Shown: positions 8,194 to 17,099, numbered from the stretch's first letter. The stretch: 64,000 bases of DNA from CAZOLI01 sp964580675 (GCA_964580675.1 CAZOLI010000007.1:1-64000), one strand, 5' to 3'. Program-made: numbers and translations. The notes: generated from the letters alone by a model not told the origin.

Positions 8194-9281
8194 AGGATCT
8201 CCTCAAATAATTTTTCGATGGACGATTTTAATTTTCCGGCACACCTGCGGTACGTCTCCAGATCTCCTCCAATGGGATCCGGAATCCCTTCATCGGATTC
8301 ATTCAGAAGAACGATGCGATCCTCCACTTCCGGGACCCAGCGGAGGATGGAGTCACGGTGGGAGGTGGTCATCACCGCGATAACGTCCGACTCGGTGATG
8401 AGGGAGGGTGTCACTGCTTTGGAAAAGTGGTCCCGGAGAGAAATGCCGTAATCCTCCTTCAGCACCCGTCTGGCCGTACCTGTTGCGGGGGAACCGGACG
8501 TTGCACTGGTCCCGGCCGATTCAATGCGAAATCCATTTTCCTCGAGTTCGTTCCTGGAGGAATTCAATTTTTCTTCCAGAATCTGCCAGGCAAGACCGGA
8601 TGCCATCGGACTCCGGCAGGTATTTCCACTACAGACAAACAAAATCTGCAATCCGCTTTCCTCGACGATAAGTTCTTCCGAAATAGCCCCCTCCCGAAGC
8701 AACTCCCAGTCTTCCTCATCCACCTGCACTACGGTGGAGGATGTGCCGTAACTGGCGGAACCTCCATCAATGACGTATTCGATTTTCCCCTCGAACACCT
8801 CGAGTACTTCCTCCGCATTCGTTGCGGGCGGATCTCCGCTTAAGTTGGCGGAGGGCGCAACAACAGGAACGTCCGCCAGACGTATGAGGTCAAGCGCTAT
8901 GCGGTTTGCGGGCATACGCAGACCAATTGTTCCGCGCTCTTTATGAGGAAGAACCAATGTTAGGGGCCCCGGCCAGAATCGATGTGCGAGACGGCTGGCC
9001 ATCGGAGGCGGAACCGGACACCACTCCTGGAAGGTGTCCATGTCCGCTATATGAACGGATAATTTTTTGTCGGAGGGGCTTTCCCGAACCTCAAGAAGCC
9101 GGTTGACGGCCTGGTCATCGCTTTCGTTCGCCCCTATTCCGTACACGGTTTCTGTTGGAAGCCCCACCAGTTTTCCCCGGCGGAGAGCCTCCGCGGGTTC
9201 CTCCAGAACCTTCGGATCATAATCCTCCGCATCCACGGAAATGACCTTTGTCTTTTTTCCTTTATCTGATTCCGTGGCCAT
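8190..9281 (-). CDS. Sua5/YrdC threonylcarbamoyl-AMP synthase fused to low-MW phosphatase
   Basis: 363 residues in two domains. Residues about 12-205 are Sua5/YrdC/YwlC, which makes threonylcarbamoyl-AMP for the t6A37 tRNA modification: 'GLPTETVYGIGA' (40-51), 'FWPGPLTLVLP' (102-112), 'GLRMPAN' (120-126), 'APSANLSG' (142-149). The K-x-R motif before 'KKLSVHI' reads E-x-R, a deviation. Residues about 211-363 are a low-molecular-weight protein-tyrosine phosphatase: P-loop 'CSGNTCR' (Cys217, Arg223) and the acid loop 'DPIGG'. In Bacillus, ywlC, ywlE (phosphatase) and ywlF (rpiB) are neighbours, and here the first two are fused and rpiB follows. birA ends two bases upstream. Confidence 0.9.
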   Translation of the reverse strand: MATESDKGKKTKVISVDAEDYDPKVLEEPAEALRRGKLVGLPTETVYGIGANESDDQAVNRLLEVRESPSDKKLSVHIADMDTFQEWCPVPPPMASRLAHRFWPGPLTLVLPHKERGTIGLRMPANRIALDLIRLADVPVVAPSANLSGDPPATNAEEVLEVFEGKIEYVIDGGSASYGTSSTVVQVDEEDWELLREGAISEELIVEESGLQILFVCSGNTCRSPMASGLAWQILEEKLNSSRNELEENGFRIESAGTSATSGSPATGTARRVLKEDYGISLRDHFSKAVTPSLITESDVIAVMTTSHRDSILRWVPEVEDRIVLLNESDEGIPDPIGGDLETYRRCAGKLKSSIEKLFEEIL

Positions 9282-9283
9282 GT

Positions 9284-10132
9284 TTACTGTTTCATAAGTC
9301 GAAGCAATTCCACGTGCGAGGGCTCCAGTACCCGGTAACCACCTTCGTCAAGACGAAGCGTCAACCCCTGTTCGAGACTTACGTCCTCCACCGTCCCCGT
9401 TAAAAATTCGCCTTCCACCCGCACACGGACACGCCGATTGAGAACCGCTGAGTACTCCGTCCACTTGTTGTCAATTTTCGCGTTTTCTCCGGAGTACAGA
9501 TCCGACAAGTTCTCGTCAAATCGCTTCAGGAACGTTCTGAACAACTCCGTCCGATTTAAATTCCTGCCGGCAACCATTTGCAGGGAAATTGATTCGTCCC
9601 GAATATTCTCCGGAAATTCGTCCGCCGGTGTGTTGACGTTTATCCCGACACCAATCACCGCACGGGACGGAGATCGGTCGCCAAGCTGACGCGTTTCAAC
9701 CAGGATCCCGGCCACTTTTCGAACCCCACTAACCTCATCCGTGTCCGGAAACACGACGTCATTCGGCCACCGGATTCGAGGGGTTTCGTCCACCTGATCC
9801 TCAATCATCTCGACGACTCCGAGTGCCCCGATGACTGTTAAACGGGGAAACAGGTCGTGATCCGGAAGAGGAGGCTGCAGAAGAATGGAAACGTAGATGC
9901 CCATCCCCTTCGGACTGAACCAGTCCCGACCCTGGCGTCCCTTCCCCGACGTCTGATGATCCGCCACGACAACCCGCCCACGAACGGATTCGTCCTTCGG
10001 AAGATCCCGGGCGATCTCCCATCCTTTTTTCATGGTTGACGATACTTCGTCGAAACACGTCACGTTCGAATCCAGGTGCTTCAGGGACAGATCTTTTACG
10101 GCATTCTTCACGTCTGGATAGTCGTCTTTCAT
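9284..10132 (-). CDS. birA: Biotin--[acetyl-CoA-carboxylase] ligase without DNA-binding domain
   Basis: Activates biotin with ATP and attaches it to the biotin carrier lysine; the carrier at 53552-54070 is a likely substrate. 282 residues with 'SSTMKKGWE', the glycine-rich ATP/biotin loop 'SGKGRQGRDWFSP', 'RWPNDV' and 'KVAGILVE', then a small C-terminal SH3-like domain. There is no N-terminal helix-turn-helix, so it is a monofunctional (class I) ligase, not a repressor. Its ATG overlaps the stop codon of nadC by four bases. Confidence 0.93.
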   Translation of the reverse strand: MKDDYPDVKNAVKDLSLKHLDSNVTCFDEVSSTMKKGWEIARDLPKDESVRGRVVVADHQTSGKGRQGRDWFSPKGMGIYVSILLQPPLPDHDLFPRLTVIGALGVVEMIEDQVDETPRIRWPNDVVFPDTDEVSGVRKVAGILVETRQLGDRSPSRAVIGVGINVNTPADEFPENIRDESISLQMVAGRNLNRTELFRTFLKRFDENLSDLYSGENAKIDNKWTEYSAVLNRRVRVRVEGEFLTGTVEDVSLEQGLTLRLDEGGYRVLEPSHVELLRLMKQ

Positions 10133-11022
10133 ATTTCGTTGAGCTGCATGGTAAAGTCCACAGCAGAAACAGAATGCGTGATGCGTCCGATGGAAATACG
10201 GTCAACTCCTGTTTGTGCATAATCGCGGACCCGGTCCAGATCGATCCCCCCCGAGGCCTCCGTTCGGAACGAATCGTCCCCCGGAGAAAGGAACTTGTCC
10301 AGGTAATCCACGGCATCGCGAACCTGTTCTACGGTCATGTTATCCAGCAAAACGTAATCCGGCTTTGCGCCTTCCGCAAGGGTTTTCAACTGTTCCATCG
10401 ATTCCACTTCGACCTCTACAGGAACCTCAGAATGCTGCTCCCGAACCCTGTGAACAAGTTCGGAAAGAGACAGATCCGGTTCATCAGCAAGAGCGACTGA
10501 CAGGTGATTTTCCTTAATTAAAACCATTTCCTCAAGATGCATCCGATGATTCCTTCCCCCTCCTGCCCGAACGGCGTACTTGTCAAGCGTCCGCCACCCC
10601 GGTACTGTTTTTCTCGTGTCCAGAACAGAGGCGTCCGTACCCCGAACCGCTTCAACAAAAGCCGCTGTTCTGGTGGCAATCCCGGAGGTGCGCTGTAAAA
10701 AATTCAACGCAATACGCTCCGCGGAGAGCAGGGTTTGGATCGATCCACGAAGTGTCGCAACCCGCTCCTGTTCGTCCACACGCGTCCCATCCGGACATAC
10801 GTCCACTTCAACGCTTCCGTGCATTTCCTCAAAAATGTCGGTCAGCAGAAACCCACCGGCAAACATACAGGACTCCCGAGTACGGATGATAGCGGCTCCC
10901 CGTCGATCCCGAGGTAAAGTCGACCGTGTGGTCGTGTCCTGTAAAGCATGATCCTCACGGATCGATTGATCTATCAACGACTGATAAGTTTCCCGGGGTG
11001 GAGGTGAGAGATCCTCGGTCAT
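10129..11022 (-). CDS. nadC: Nicotinate-nucleotide pyrophosphorylase (carboxylating)
   Basis: Quinolinate phosphoribosyltransferase of de novo NAD synthesis. 297 residues, the family's usual length. Motifs: 'SIREDHALQDTTT', 'LLSAERIALNFLQRTSGIAT', 'VLDTRKTVPGWRTLDKYAV', 'GGGRNHRMHLEEMVLIKENH', and the barrel end 'EASGGIDLDRVRDYAQTGVD'. Start and stop overlap sucD and birA as ATGA, so translation is probably coupled. nadA and nadB are not nearby. Confidence 0.95.
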   Translation of the reverse strand: MTEDLSPPPRETYQSLIDQSIREDHALQDTTTRSTLPRDRRGAAIIRTRESCMFAGGFLLTDIFEEMHGSVEVDVCPDGTRVDEQERVATLRGSIQTLLSAERIALNFLQRTSGIATRTAAFVEAVRGTDASVLDTRKTVPGWRTLDKYAVRAGGGRNHRMHLEEMVLIKENHLSVALADEPDLSLSELVHRVREQHSEVPVEVEVESMEQLKTLAEGAKPDYVLLDNMTVEQVRDAVDYLDKFLSPGDDSFRTEASGGIDLDRVRDYAQTGVDRISIGRITHSVSAVDFTMQLNEI

Positions 11023-11891
11023 CCCGTCAGGTTCTCCTGGAGAACGGAGCCAATTTCAGCGGGGTTTCTTGCCACTGGCACACCGGCGTTTTCAAATGCG
11101 TCAATTTTTGACGCCGCATCGCCCTTCCCTCCCATCACGATCGCACCGGCGTGTCCCATCCGTTTTCCCTCTGGAGCAGTCCGTCCCGCCACAAATGCAA
11201 CAACCGGCATGGAAATTTGATCGGCGACGTATTCGGCCGCTTGTTCCTCGGCGGTCCCACCAATTTCCCCGATCAGAACAACGGCCTCCGTGTCCGGGTC
11301 CTCTTCGTACATTTCCAGTAATTCCTGAAATCCAAGTCCCGTTATCGGATCTCCCCCGATACCAACGCAGGTGGATTGACCGAGACCAAGGTTCGTCAGC
11401 TGATAGACCGTCTCGTACGTAAGGGTGCCGCTTCTTGAAATCACCCCCACGCTGCCGGGTTTGTGTATGTAACCGGGCATGATCCCAATTTTACAGGCCC
11501 CGGGTGTGATGACCCCGGGACAGTTGGGCCCGATAAGATGCATGTCGTAATCCTCGATGTATTCCCGGACGTCCCCCATGTCAAGAATCGGAATTCCCTC
11601 CGTAATACAAATGGCCAGCTCCACGCCACCCTCGGCCGCTTCCATGATGGCGTCGGCGGCAAAGGCCGGGGGCACAAAAATGACGGAAACCGACGCTCCC
11701 GTCTCCTCCACAGCCGCTTCAACACTGTCAAATACGGGAACGCCATGCTTTTCGGTTCCCCCTTTTCCCGGGGTCACACCTGCAACAACGTTCGTCCCGT
11801 AATCCAGCATTTTCTCTGTGTGAAAACTCCCGGATTCACCGGTAATTCCCTGGCAGATGACCTTCGTATCTTCGTCTACAAGAATACTCAT
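11019..11891 (-). CDS. sucD: Succinyl-CoA ligase alpha subunit
   Basis: Alpha subunit of succinyl-CoA synthetase (substrate-level phosphorylation, TCA cycle and propionate route). 290 residues: CoA-binding Rossmann half 'ICQGITGESGSFHTEKMLDY', 'PNCPGVITPG', and the phosphohistidine motif 'RMGHAGAIVMGGKGDA' near residue 240. The beta subunit gene sucC, normally adjacent, is absent here, so the operon carries only half of the enzyme. Its product would use succinyl-CoA made by the methylmalonyl-CoA mutase at 22435-24027. Confidence 0.95.
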   Translation of the reverse strand: MSILVDEDTKVICQGITGESGSFHTEKMLDYGTNVVAGVTPGKGGTEKHGVPVFDSVEAAVEETGASVSVIFVPPAFAADAIMEAAEGGVELAICITEGIPILDMGDVREYIEDYDMHLIGPNCPGVITPGACKIGIMPGYIHKPGSVGVISRSGTLTYETVYQLTNLGLGQSTCVGIGGDPITGLGFQELLEMYEEDPDTEAVVLIGEIGGTAEEQAAEYVADQISMPVVAFVAGRTAPEGKRMGHAGAIVMGGKGDAASKIDAFENAGVPVARNPAEIGSVLQENLTG

Positions 11892-11903
11892 GTCGTATGA
11901 TGT

Positions 11904-13499
11904 TCAGGTTTCGGACACCGCTTTACTCGAAAACAGTTCTTCAGGGGTTCGGTTCTGGATCACCACTTCCAGCAGATAAACACTGACCGGTACACCGAGA
12001 ACGAGCCCCCATATACCGAAGAAATGCTCCGCAACAAGAAGGACAATTAACACAATAAGTGGATGCATTTTCAAATGTGCCCCATAGATGTTCGGATTCA
12101 ACAAATAAGTCTCAATTGTGTGTATAAGAATAATCAGTGCGATGACAACGACGAGTTTCACAACCCCTCCCGTTGCAAGCGCCACGATGCCAATTGGAAT
12201 TGTTGAAATTATCACGCCCATCACTGGAATAAAGCTGCAAACGAACACGATCACGGTAAGCAGAGCAAGATTCGGTATGTTTAATATGTAAAGACCGAAC
12301 CAGGTCAGTATCGTGTTCACAACGGCGATCAGAGCCTGGGCCTGAAGGGAACGCCCCATGACGATGGCAAAACTGGCAAGACTCGGGGCAATTTCCTCGT
12401 AAAATTCGGAAAGTTTTCCTTCGCCAAGTTGATCGATCCGGTTTTTCAGGTTCGGAATATCAAATACGATGAGAAAACTGAAAAGCAGCGAAACCAAAAT
12501 ATGAAACGCGTAACGAATCGTGTTCTGCAAAACCAGATTGGCTTTGTTCGTGATAAAGGGGATGCCCTGCTGCCAGACTTTGTTGAGCTCCTCAAGAAGC
12601 CGGTTGTAGTAATCGGTCCTCTGAAAGGATTGTAACTGCTCCGCGGACAAACTCCGCCGAAGGACTTTATCGGTCATGTTTCTTACGATGTCTGGAACGT
12701 CCTCCCCTATGGCAGTGGATTTGATCCCGGATTTTGATTTCGCGTCACTGTCCAGTTGCTCGCGAATGATGTTCTCAATCTGTTTCTGCTTTTCCTCGTC
12801 CCCGTCAAGGATTTCCGACAACTCCGTTCGAAGCTCCTCCGGCACCGGTTTCTTCTCCGCTTTTCCCTCCCTGCGTTTCTCATCTGATTTTTTTTCTTTC
12901 ACCTTTTCCTCCGCCCCCGGCAGGGAGGAACCTGAATCATTTTCCCGTTTATTGTTGTCCCTCTTCTGCTCCTCTCCCTCATCCGATTTTGTTCCGTTTT
13001 CTCCCTCGCCCTCGTTCTGTTTCTTCTCCTGATCCTCCTCGTTCTTTTCTTCCCCTTCCGTATCGTCCGACGAGACGGTCTCTCCCTCCACGAGACCCTT
13101 TATGTAAGCACCGGCGTCTTTCGCAATGGGTTTTCCCTGTTCAATGACCTGCTCTCCAACCCAGGATCCCGGAAATATAATAATGACAGCGAAGGCAAGG
13201 TAGACAAAAACCGTCAGGACGCGTCGATACGGCACCCACTGTTCCCCAAAACGAACAATCGTATTCGCAACGTACGCAAAAATGAAGGTGAACAGTATAA
13301 TGCTAAAGAAATCCCGCAGGACCCAGAGAAGGAGCAAAAACAGGGCCCAAATCGACATTTTTTCCCAGGGCACCTTTTTGAGAAACCCGAAGGGTCGTTT
13401 GAAGGTGGACGTATCAGTATTCCCCGTTCGGGATTGGGATTCGGCCTCGTTCCCGCCGTCCGAATCAACGTCGGCTGTGTCGTCTTCCCGATCGCTCAT
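11904..13499 (-). CDS. AI-2E family (UPF0118) transporter with large charged insert
   Basis: 531 residues against about 350 for the family. Two N-terminal helices (residues 45-110) and the C-terminal block of about six helices ('GRSLQAQALIAVVNTILTW', 'IPVMGVIISTIPIGIVAL', 'VVLIVLLVAEHFFGIWGLVLG' in pieces) identify the family, whose members export small molecules or act as Na+/H+ antiporters. Between them, residues about 145-270 are an insert rich in Glu, Lys, Asp and Asn with almost no hydrophobics. An extra acidic N-terminus precedes helix 1. It is first in the operon leading to sucD-rpiB, 12 bp before sucD, with a promoter at 13587-13615. Confidence 0.85.
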   Translation of the reverse strand: MSDREDDTADVDSDGGNEAESQSRTGNTDTSTFKRPFGFLKKVPWEKMSIWALFLLLLWVLRDFFSIILFTFIFAYVANTIVRFGEQWVPYRRVLTVFVYLAFAVIIIFPGSWVGEQVIEQGKPIAKDAGAYIKGLVEGETVSSDDTEGEEKNEEDQEKKQNEGEGENGTKSDEGEEQKRDNNKRENDSGSSLPGAEEKVKEKKSDEKRREGKAEKKPVPEELRTELSEILDGDEEKQKQIENIIREQLDSDAKSKSGIKSTAIGEDVPDIVRNMTDKVLRRSLSAEQLQSFQRTDYYNRLLEELNKVWQQGIPFITNKANLVLQNTIRYAFHILVSLLFSFLIVFDIPNLKNRIDQLGEGKLSEFYEEIAPSLASFAIVMGRSLQAQALIAVVNTILTWFGLYILNIPNLALLTVIVFVCSFIPVMGVIISTIPIGIVALATGGVVKLVVVIALIILIHTIETYLLNPNIYGAHLKMHPLIVLIVLLVAEHFFGIWGLVLGVPVSVYLLEVVIQNRTPEELFSSKAVSET

Positions 13500-13515
13500 C
13501 TGGCCCAGTCAACTG

Positions 13516-13535
13516 GACCGGACTCTGTCCGGCCC
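13516..13535 (-). promoter_or_regulatory. Hairpin just before the AI-2E transporter start
   Basis: On the minus strand CCGGAC-AGA-GTCCGG forms a tight perfect hairpin, followed by a second small dyad CCAGT-TG-ACTGG immediately before the ATG at 13499. No Shine-Dalgarno sequence is visible, so these dyads may occupy the ribosome site. Confidence 0.4.
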
Positions 13536-13586
13536 CACAAAAATGAAACAACATACCTGATCCGTTATGTACTGCTGTTGATTTTA

Positions 13587-13615
13587 ATATTAATGAATGG
13601 GTATGATTCTTTCAA
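13587..13615 (-). promoter_or_regulatory. Promoter of the AI-2E/sucD/nadC/birA operon
   Basis: Minus strand: TTGAAA (13610-13615), 17-bp spacer, TAATAT (13587-13592). Predicted start near 13580, giving a leader of about 80 nt. Confidence 0.6.
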
Positions 13616-13770
13616 TTTTTAAAAATTGCGAGGCTCCGTTAAACGAAAAATAATCATTCATCGAACGTCTCTCCCCACCGGCTTCCAGACACCAGTGGCC
13701 GGGCAAAACCCCTGGTTCCCGGAACCGGGATCGGGATCGGATAATGGGGTTTGGAAATTCCTTTCGAAAT
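13616..13770. other. Intergenic stretch between divergent operons
   Basis: The region 13500-13850 separates the AI-2E operon from fdxA. Apart from the two promoters and the leader dyads listed separately, this central part is GC-rich (GGAACCGGGATCGGGATCGG type short repeats) and shows no open frame with coding character. Confidence 0.5.
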
Positions 13771-13799
13771 TTGATTTAAAGATCACAATAAATTATGCT
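13771..13799 (+). promoter_or_regulatory. Promoter of fdxA
   Basis: TTGATT (13771-13776), 17-bp spacer, TATGCT (13794-13799); predicted start near 13806, 45 nt before the ATG. Confidence 0.6.
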
Positions 13800-13850
13800 T
13801 ATCAATTCGATTTGTATCGGTGGGATTTTCTTTTCCAACTTTGAAGAAAA

Positions 13851-14123
13851 ATGGCTTACATAATCACAGAGCCGTGCATAGACGTAAAGGATGAGTCCTG
13901 CGTGGACGTCTGTCCCGTTGACTGCATCTATGACGCAGAGGAGTGGATCGACGAACCCGAAGCGATGTTGTTTATTCATCCCGACGAGTGCATTGATTGC
14001 GCCGCATGTGAACCCGTCTGTCCCGTCGACGCCATTTACGAAGAAAGCGAAGTTCCGGACGATCAGGAACTATTTACACTCCTGAACTACGATTATACGG
14101 AGGAGATGGAAACCAAACGGTAA
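13851..14123 (+). CDS. fdxA: Seven-iron ferredoxin (3Fe-4S/4Fe-4S), FdxA type
   Basis: 90 residues, close to Azotobacter ferredoxin I over its first 60 positions. The first cysteine group is C-x7-C-x3-C-P with Val where a 4Fe-4S cluster would need the second cysteine, so this site holds a 3Fe-4S cluster. The second group 'CIDCAACEPVCP' supports a 4Fe-4S cluster. Acidic C-terminus. Low-potential soluble electron carrier in the cytoplasm; partner unknown. Single gene between divergent and convergent neighbours, with its own promoter. Ribosome site is weak (GAAG, 7 bases upstream). Confidence 0.95.
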   Translation: MAYIITEPCIDVKDESCVDVCPVDCIYDAEEWIDEPEAMLFIHPDECIDCAACEPVCPVDAIYEESEVPDDQELFTLLNYDYTEEMETKR

Positions 14124-14333
14124 TAGCTACTCCTCCGGCCCCAACACCTGAAGAATTCATTCCCACGAGAGGGCCTTCCATATTCGTCCCGGCTGAACAC
14201 GGGTCGCGTCGCACATCGTCACACAAACCAACCCGGAAACATCGGGATTTCGTTCCAGACCCAAAAAAGGAGTGAACCGTCTCCTGACCGAAGAGCTCCG
14301 GGATACGAACAGAAAAACAATCAATCCGCTGTG

Positions 14334-15974
14334 TTAGGAATCCGGCTCCCGCAGCTTTTTTCGAAAGGAGGTGGCGAAGGAGAATTTCACGCCCGCCGCC
14401 CGGCAAAAACCGTTTGTAAACCGACCCGCCAAGTTACCGGAAAGTGAATGGTCTATCTTCAATGTGGATCGTACCAGTCGGAGGAAGGAACGGTTCTTCA
14501 AAAGATCCCCGGGGGACTTCCTCGACGGAGCTCGAACGCCAAGCAATCTCCCGGGACGGATGTCACGATTATCCTGCGTTCCGGTTACAACAAGTGGGAG
14601 GTCGTGTTCTCCTGATTCATGATCCGGAAGGCCGGACTGACATTCGTCGTGTCTGGAGAGGCACCACAGACCCATCCAGCGTCCGGCACGGTTTGCCATC
14701 TCCGGATCTTCCTCAAGGACGGTTGGGGTAAGCTGTCTGGCGTTCGCAGAGTCGGCACAAAGTCCGAGAAGGCATGGAGGCGCCATCATCCGTTCGCGAA
14801 CCAGGGCTACGGGAACTGCCCATTGAAGTCCCATTTCCACCCGCCCTTCAATCATCCCCCAGAGCTCCTCTATCTTTGCGGACGGTCCTGACGTGCAAAA
14901 CACCTCCATGTCTTTCGGCACATGAGGATCCACTAGCTCCCGGAGGGATTCCTCAAGAGGCGTCCCGTCGCTGTTTTCAAAACCATTTACAAATCGCTTT
15001 TTTAAGTTCCCGTACAGCTCATCGGGGCGATTAATTTTCTTGTTTCCCTTCCAGAGACGGCGAATTACCCCACTGTATCGGTTCCCCCGGAGTGTCTTTC
15101 GCTCGGGCCCCGTGCAAAAACTGCGCTCAAACGCCCTCCTCCGGTGCACCCGTCGACGTTGAACAGTCTCCCGCAACGTTCCACGTATTTCCTCCTCCGG
15201 TTGATGTTCGGTTTCAATCCGGTTCCAGTAAGTGCGAAGAAGACGAACGGCATCCGTCCGGGATAAAGAAGGGATCGAAAGCAGATGTTCAGCAAGCGTA
15301 ATTCGTCGCTGTTCGGAATCGAGTGAAGAGTCGATCACCAGACTGGACCCGTCTCCAACCTGGAGTCGTGGCCCGTCCCCGGAGCCGGCGACGTCCACGT
15401 CGTACGTCGAAAATCTTGCTGTATCAATATCATGTGCATGGAGTTCAAACAGGAACTGGCCCAATTGTCCGGCAAGCTGGTGAACCAATGCAGACGAATT
15501 GTTCTTCAGAGCTTCGGGAAACAGCGAGGAATTATCGGGCCGTAAATAATGAAGAAACAGAAGCCAGGACGATTCCTCAGAAGGCTCCCATACGGAAAGT
15601 AAGGGAGCTACGGTCTCGATGGCCTCCTTAATGTCGAATGATTTCTTGAGAAATTTTGTCGCCTGGTCCGGGGTCCCGAAAATAGCGGATTGGCGAAAAA
15701 CACCTCGATTTCGCAGGCCAACCGATCGTATGGAACACGAATATTCGTCTCCGTCCCGGTGAAGTGAAATGACTCGATGAAACACGGACTTCTCAACTGT
15801 TCGATAAACGGAACGGAAACGGCTGGATCTGGACCACCGGTTCGGTGGAGATGAAAATGGGGTTGGCTGCCTAACGGAACGCAAATCCGGATGAAGAAAA
15901 AGCGTTCCATCCTCATCCGGTACCCGAACATAGGAATCCGGAGAGGGATGATCAGTGGAAAGAAGACCAGCCAT
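14334..15974 (-). CDS. Possible lipopolysaccharide-core kinase-like protein, degenerate
   Basis: 546 residues, only tentatively recognised. Residues about 70-270 resemble WaaP/Kdo-kinase-like small kinases: an N-lobe with strands and Lys ('KFLKKSFDIKEAIE'), then 'QLGQFLFELHAHDIDTARFS' where active kinases have a His-x-Asp-Leu catalytic loop after 'LH'. The His and Asp are not in the expected places, so activity is doubtful. A second half (from about 290) with 'RRAFERSFCTGPERKTLRG' and many Arg and Trp is unfamiliar. It follows a glycosyltransferase by 18 bp, which supports an envelope-sugar role. It could also be an unrelated protein. Confidence 0.5.
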   Translation of the reverse strand: MAGLLSTDHPSPDSYVRVPDEDGTLFLHPDLRSVRQPTPFSSPPNRWSRSSRFRSVYRTVEKSVFHRVISLHRDGDEYSCSIRSVGLRNRGVFRQSAIFGTPDQATKFLKKSFDIKEAIETVAPLLSVWEPSEESSWLLFLHYLRPDNSSLFPEALKNNSSALVHQLAGQLGQFLFELHAHDIDTARFSTYDVDVAGSGDGPRLQVGDGSSLVIDSSLDSEQRRITLAEHLLSIPSLSRTDAVRLLRTYWNRIETEHQPEEEIRGTLRETVQRRRVHRRRAFERSFCTGPERKTLRGNRYSGVIRRLWKGNKKINRPDELYGNLKKRFVNGFENSDGTPLEESLRELVDPHVPKDMEVFCTSGPSAKIEELWGMIEGRVEMGLQWAVPVALVRERMMAPPCLLGLCADSANARQLTPTVLEEDPEMANRAGRWMGLWCLSRHDECQSGLPDHESGEHDLPLVVTGTQDNRDIRPGRLLGVRAPSRKSPGDLLKNRSFLRLVRSTLKIDHSLSGNLAGRFTNGFCRAAGVKFSFATSFRKKLREPDS

Positions 15975-15992
15975 ATACCTTTTGTTGTTTCT

Positions 15993-17099
15993 TCAGAGTT
16001 CGCGATTGTAAAAATCCACGGTCTCCCGGGTCATTCTCGTTAACTCGAAATTCTCTTCCACGTGTTTTCTGGCATGCTCTCCCATTTCCTGTCCCCGATC
16101 GGGATCCGCAAGGAGAGACTCCGTTTTGTCCGCCCACGTTGAGGCATCGTCGTCCGAGGACACAAGAAAACCCGTATTCTCATCCAGAACCACATCGTAA
16201 CCAGCTCCCGCCGAACTGGTAATCACGGGTTTTCCACAGGCCATTGCCTCAAGAACGAGAAGTCCGGAGGACAGGTTGGGCTCCGGATTCAACAGAACGT
16301 CAACATCCGGCAGAACGTCGTAATATACGTCCATGTTTGACTGAAATACCACATTCTCGTTGAGGTCTCGTTCGGCCACCAGCCGTCTTAATTCATCTTC
16401 TTCAGGACCCTGATTGAGTACGAGAACGGTCAAATCGTGACCACGTTCCTGGATTAACAACCGGGCCACTTCCGGATATATGTGAATACGGTTTTCTTCC
16501 AGAAGGGGTGTGGACATGGCGAGAATGGGCTGTTTTCCCTCGAGAAATATGGGGGAAAATTGCAGTGAGTTCAGGTCCACTCCCGGGCGAATGACCTCCA
16601 GCAAACCGCGGTCGATGCCAAGTTGGTTGACGGCGTACTCCCGCATTGCGTCACTCGTTACGATCACCCCCGCCATTCCCCCATGCCGGTCGACCCGGAC
16701 GGTCTCGTCTTCTCGATGAAGGCAAACCGTTAAAAAATACGGAACCGAAAACGCCTGGGAAAGACGTGCCGCTATGGAATTTAAACCGGTGCCGGAAACA
16801 TGAATAAGATCCAGGCTCGATTCGTCGAAGGACTCCCGGAACCGCTTCGTCTTAAAAAGCTCCAGTCGTTGATCCTCCAGGAACGGAAGTATCTTCACGT
16901 TGATTTCGTCGTTTTCAATTTTGTTGTGAAGTGGTCCCGGCGGCGCTGCAAGGTGAACTTCATGACCGTGCAGGTGCAAACTCCGAACGAGTTGCACCGT
17001 ATACAGACCTTCCTCGTTGTAAGCCATTGTGGGACTGAGAAAGAGCACACTCCTGCTCGGAAGGTCCCGTTCGATAATCGTTGAATCACGGGTGTTCAT
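15993..17099 (-). CDS. Family 4-like glycosyltransferase
   Basis: 368 residues with two Rossmann halves. N-terminal half: 'VLFLSPTMAYNEEGLYTVQL' and 'GHEVHLAAPPGP'. C-terminal donor-binding half: 'PILAMSTPLLEENRIH', 'LTVLVLNQGPEEDEL', 'DVDVLLNPEPN', 'GLLVLEAMACGKPVITSS', 'TGFLVSSDD'. The GT4 EX7E motif keeps only its second Glu; the first position is Leu. Typical role is transfer of a sugar from a nucleotide donor to an envelope glycan. It lies between the signal peptidase/lptB cluster and the kinase-like gene on the same strand, so a lipopolysaccharide or capsule role is likely. Substrate unknown. Confidence 0.85.
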   Translation of the reverse strand: MNTRDSTIIERDLPSRSVLFLSPTMAYNEEGLYTVQLVRSLHLHGHEVHLAAPPGPLHNKIENDEINVKILPFLEDQRLELFKTKRFRESFDESSLDLIHVSGTGLNSIAARLSQAFSVPYFLTVCLHREDETVRVDRHGGMAGVIVTSDAMREYAVNQLGIDRGLLEVIRPGVDLNSLQFSPIFLEGKQPILAMSTPLLEENRIHIYPEVARLLIQERGHDLTVLVLNQGPEEDELRRLVAERDLNENVVFQSNMDVYYDVLPDVDVLLNPEPNLSSGLLVLEAMACGKPVITSSAGAGYDVVLDENTGFLVSSDDDASTWADKTESLLADPDRGQEMGEHARKHVEENFELTRMTRETVDFYNREL

